From positions 1,556,556-1,620,555 of the forward strand of contig BCKC01000010.1 in assembly GCA_001600455.1 (NCBI GenBank): 64,000 bases of DNA, read 5' to 3'. A model generated the notes under the pieces. It ran no database searches. It saw only the letters and a program-made list of their open reading frames with translations, and was not told the DNA's origin. Position numbers and translations under genes: made by a program. Of this stretch, positions 63,261-64,000 are shown one piece after another; the first letter of the stretch is position 1; each line of letters begins with the position of its first letter. This stretch comes from Endocalyx cinctus. Its lineage: Eukaryota; Ascomycota; Sordariomycetes; Amphisphaeriales; Apiosporaceae.

Positions 63261-64000
63261 GACAGGTTTACGATCAATCTTATGCCTTAGTAATGGATTT
63301 ATCAAAGTAATATAGCCATCTCTTAAAGCACATAGCTATGCCTATGTGAATCAACTTGAATTCAACTTCAACATGATTTATACTTCGAGATTTCTCAATT
63401 TGATCATATATCTTTTTCCAGCCCTTCTAGTCACCACTATCTAAACCTTTCTTTTTAACTGGCGATATTTTTCTACACAAGGCCATATTCATACTCGCCA
63501 ATCCTTCCGGAAACAGTCACATTTAAATGTCAAATCCAGTATCCTTGGTCAATCAGCCAAGTTTGGCAGTATCCTATAGAGATCCAAGAGGAGAAGGGAA
63601 TATATACACACATATAAATTAATAAATGTTTCATTATAATTATTTACTGATACTAATACATATATATATATATATATATATATAGACAATCGGGCTTCTT
63701 TGCCTAGATTCCCTCAGACCGTCTCCACTCCTACGCCGGAGCGGAACACCTCCGATATCTACTAAAGTAAAGCGTATCAGTCTGAGGCGAACCCACTTAG
63801 CTGTCCTTCAGCTTCGATATTCCTGCCCTTACGTTGAAAGTCGAGAGGTACTACAGATAAATTCCGGTCTGTATGAAACAATTGCCATACTATTAGAGAA
63901 GAATTTGCAATGGAAACAACACAAGTCAATAGAGGGTCCGTCGGCGACAATAGCGACCCCGCCGCACTCCGGCAGGATTTCAAGTCTCTCAAAATCAACG
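63261..64000. other. Spacer with TA microsatellite at right edge
   Basis: This AT-rich stretch follows the transporter. It contains (TA)12 at 63661-63684. A short minus-strand frame near the edge (63777-63998) shows no family motif. A gene could continue beyond the window, but nothing here proves it. Confidence 0.55.
63661..63684. repeat. (TA)12 microsatellite
   Basis: There are twelve uninterrupted TA units, with further TATA-rich DNA just upstream. Confidence 0.9.

Overview
The window is nuclear DNA of a filamentous ascomycete (Pezizomycotina). Genes are split by short introns (about 50-210 bp) with GTRNGT donors and YAG acceptors. The families present are fungal ones: UstYa/DUF3328, fungal rhodopsin-domain membrane protein, LysM protein, Bck1-type MAPKKK, Ski3 and a GH5 sterylglucosidase-like enzyme. 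A Sordariomycete is my guess, but no single gene proves it. GC-rich exons sit in AT-rich spacers. Several relics carry stop codons of the TGG-to-TGA or CAA-to-TAA kind, which fits RIP-like decay.

Layout. 1-10.3 kb: a secreted type-B carboxylesterase, then a 6.8 kb gene desert. 10.3-14.3 kb: an Na+/H+ antiporter converging on a dihydroflavonol-reductase-like SDR. 15.3-16.1 kb: two gene relics (an RBR ubiquitin ligase and a second fungal protein fragment). 16.7-22.3 kb: two uncharacterised proteins and a secreted four-LysM protein. 24.4 kb: tRNA-Lys(CUU) beside an LTR-like end. 26.6-37.9 kb: a candidate biosynthetic locus. 40.0-48.2 kb: divergent housekeeping genes SKI3 and a GH5 sterylglucosidase-like gene. 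52.5-57.4 kb: a Bck1-like MAPKKK after a 4.3 kb spacer. 58.2-63.3 kb: a divergent P450 and MFS sugar-transporter pair.

The most interesting region is 26.6-37.9 kb. At its centre (34853-35260) lies a secreted 135-residue precursor with six perfect copies of a VNFPAPHNSY block. Kex2-type KR sites separate them, and the last copy ends at the stop codon. Two different UstYa-family (DUF3328) proteins flank it, each with both HxxHC motifs. Further left are a GNAT acetyltransferase, a cytochrome P450, a decayed FAD-linked oxidoreductase and a rhodopsin-like membrane protein. This is the arrangement expected for a dikaritin-type RiPP pathway (ustiloxin, phomopsin and asperipin class). I know of no described product with this core. 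Predicted steps are secretion and Kex2 cleavage of the precursor, then oxidative cyclisation through Tyr by the UstYa pair, possibly followed by P450 and acetyltransferase tailoring. All of these steps are inferred from sequence.
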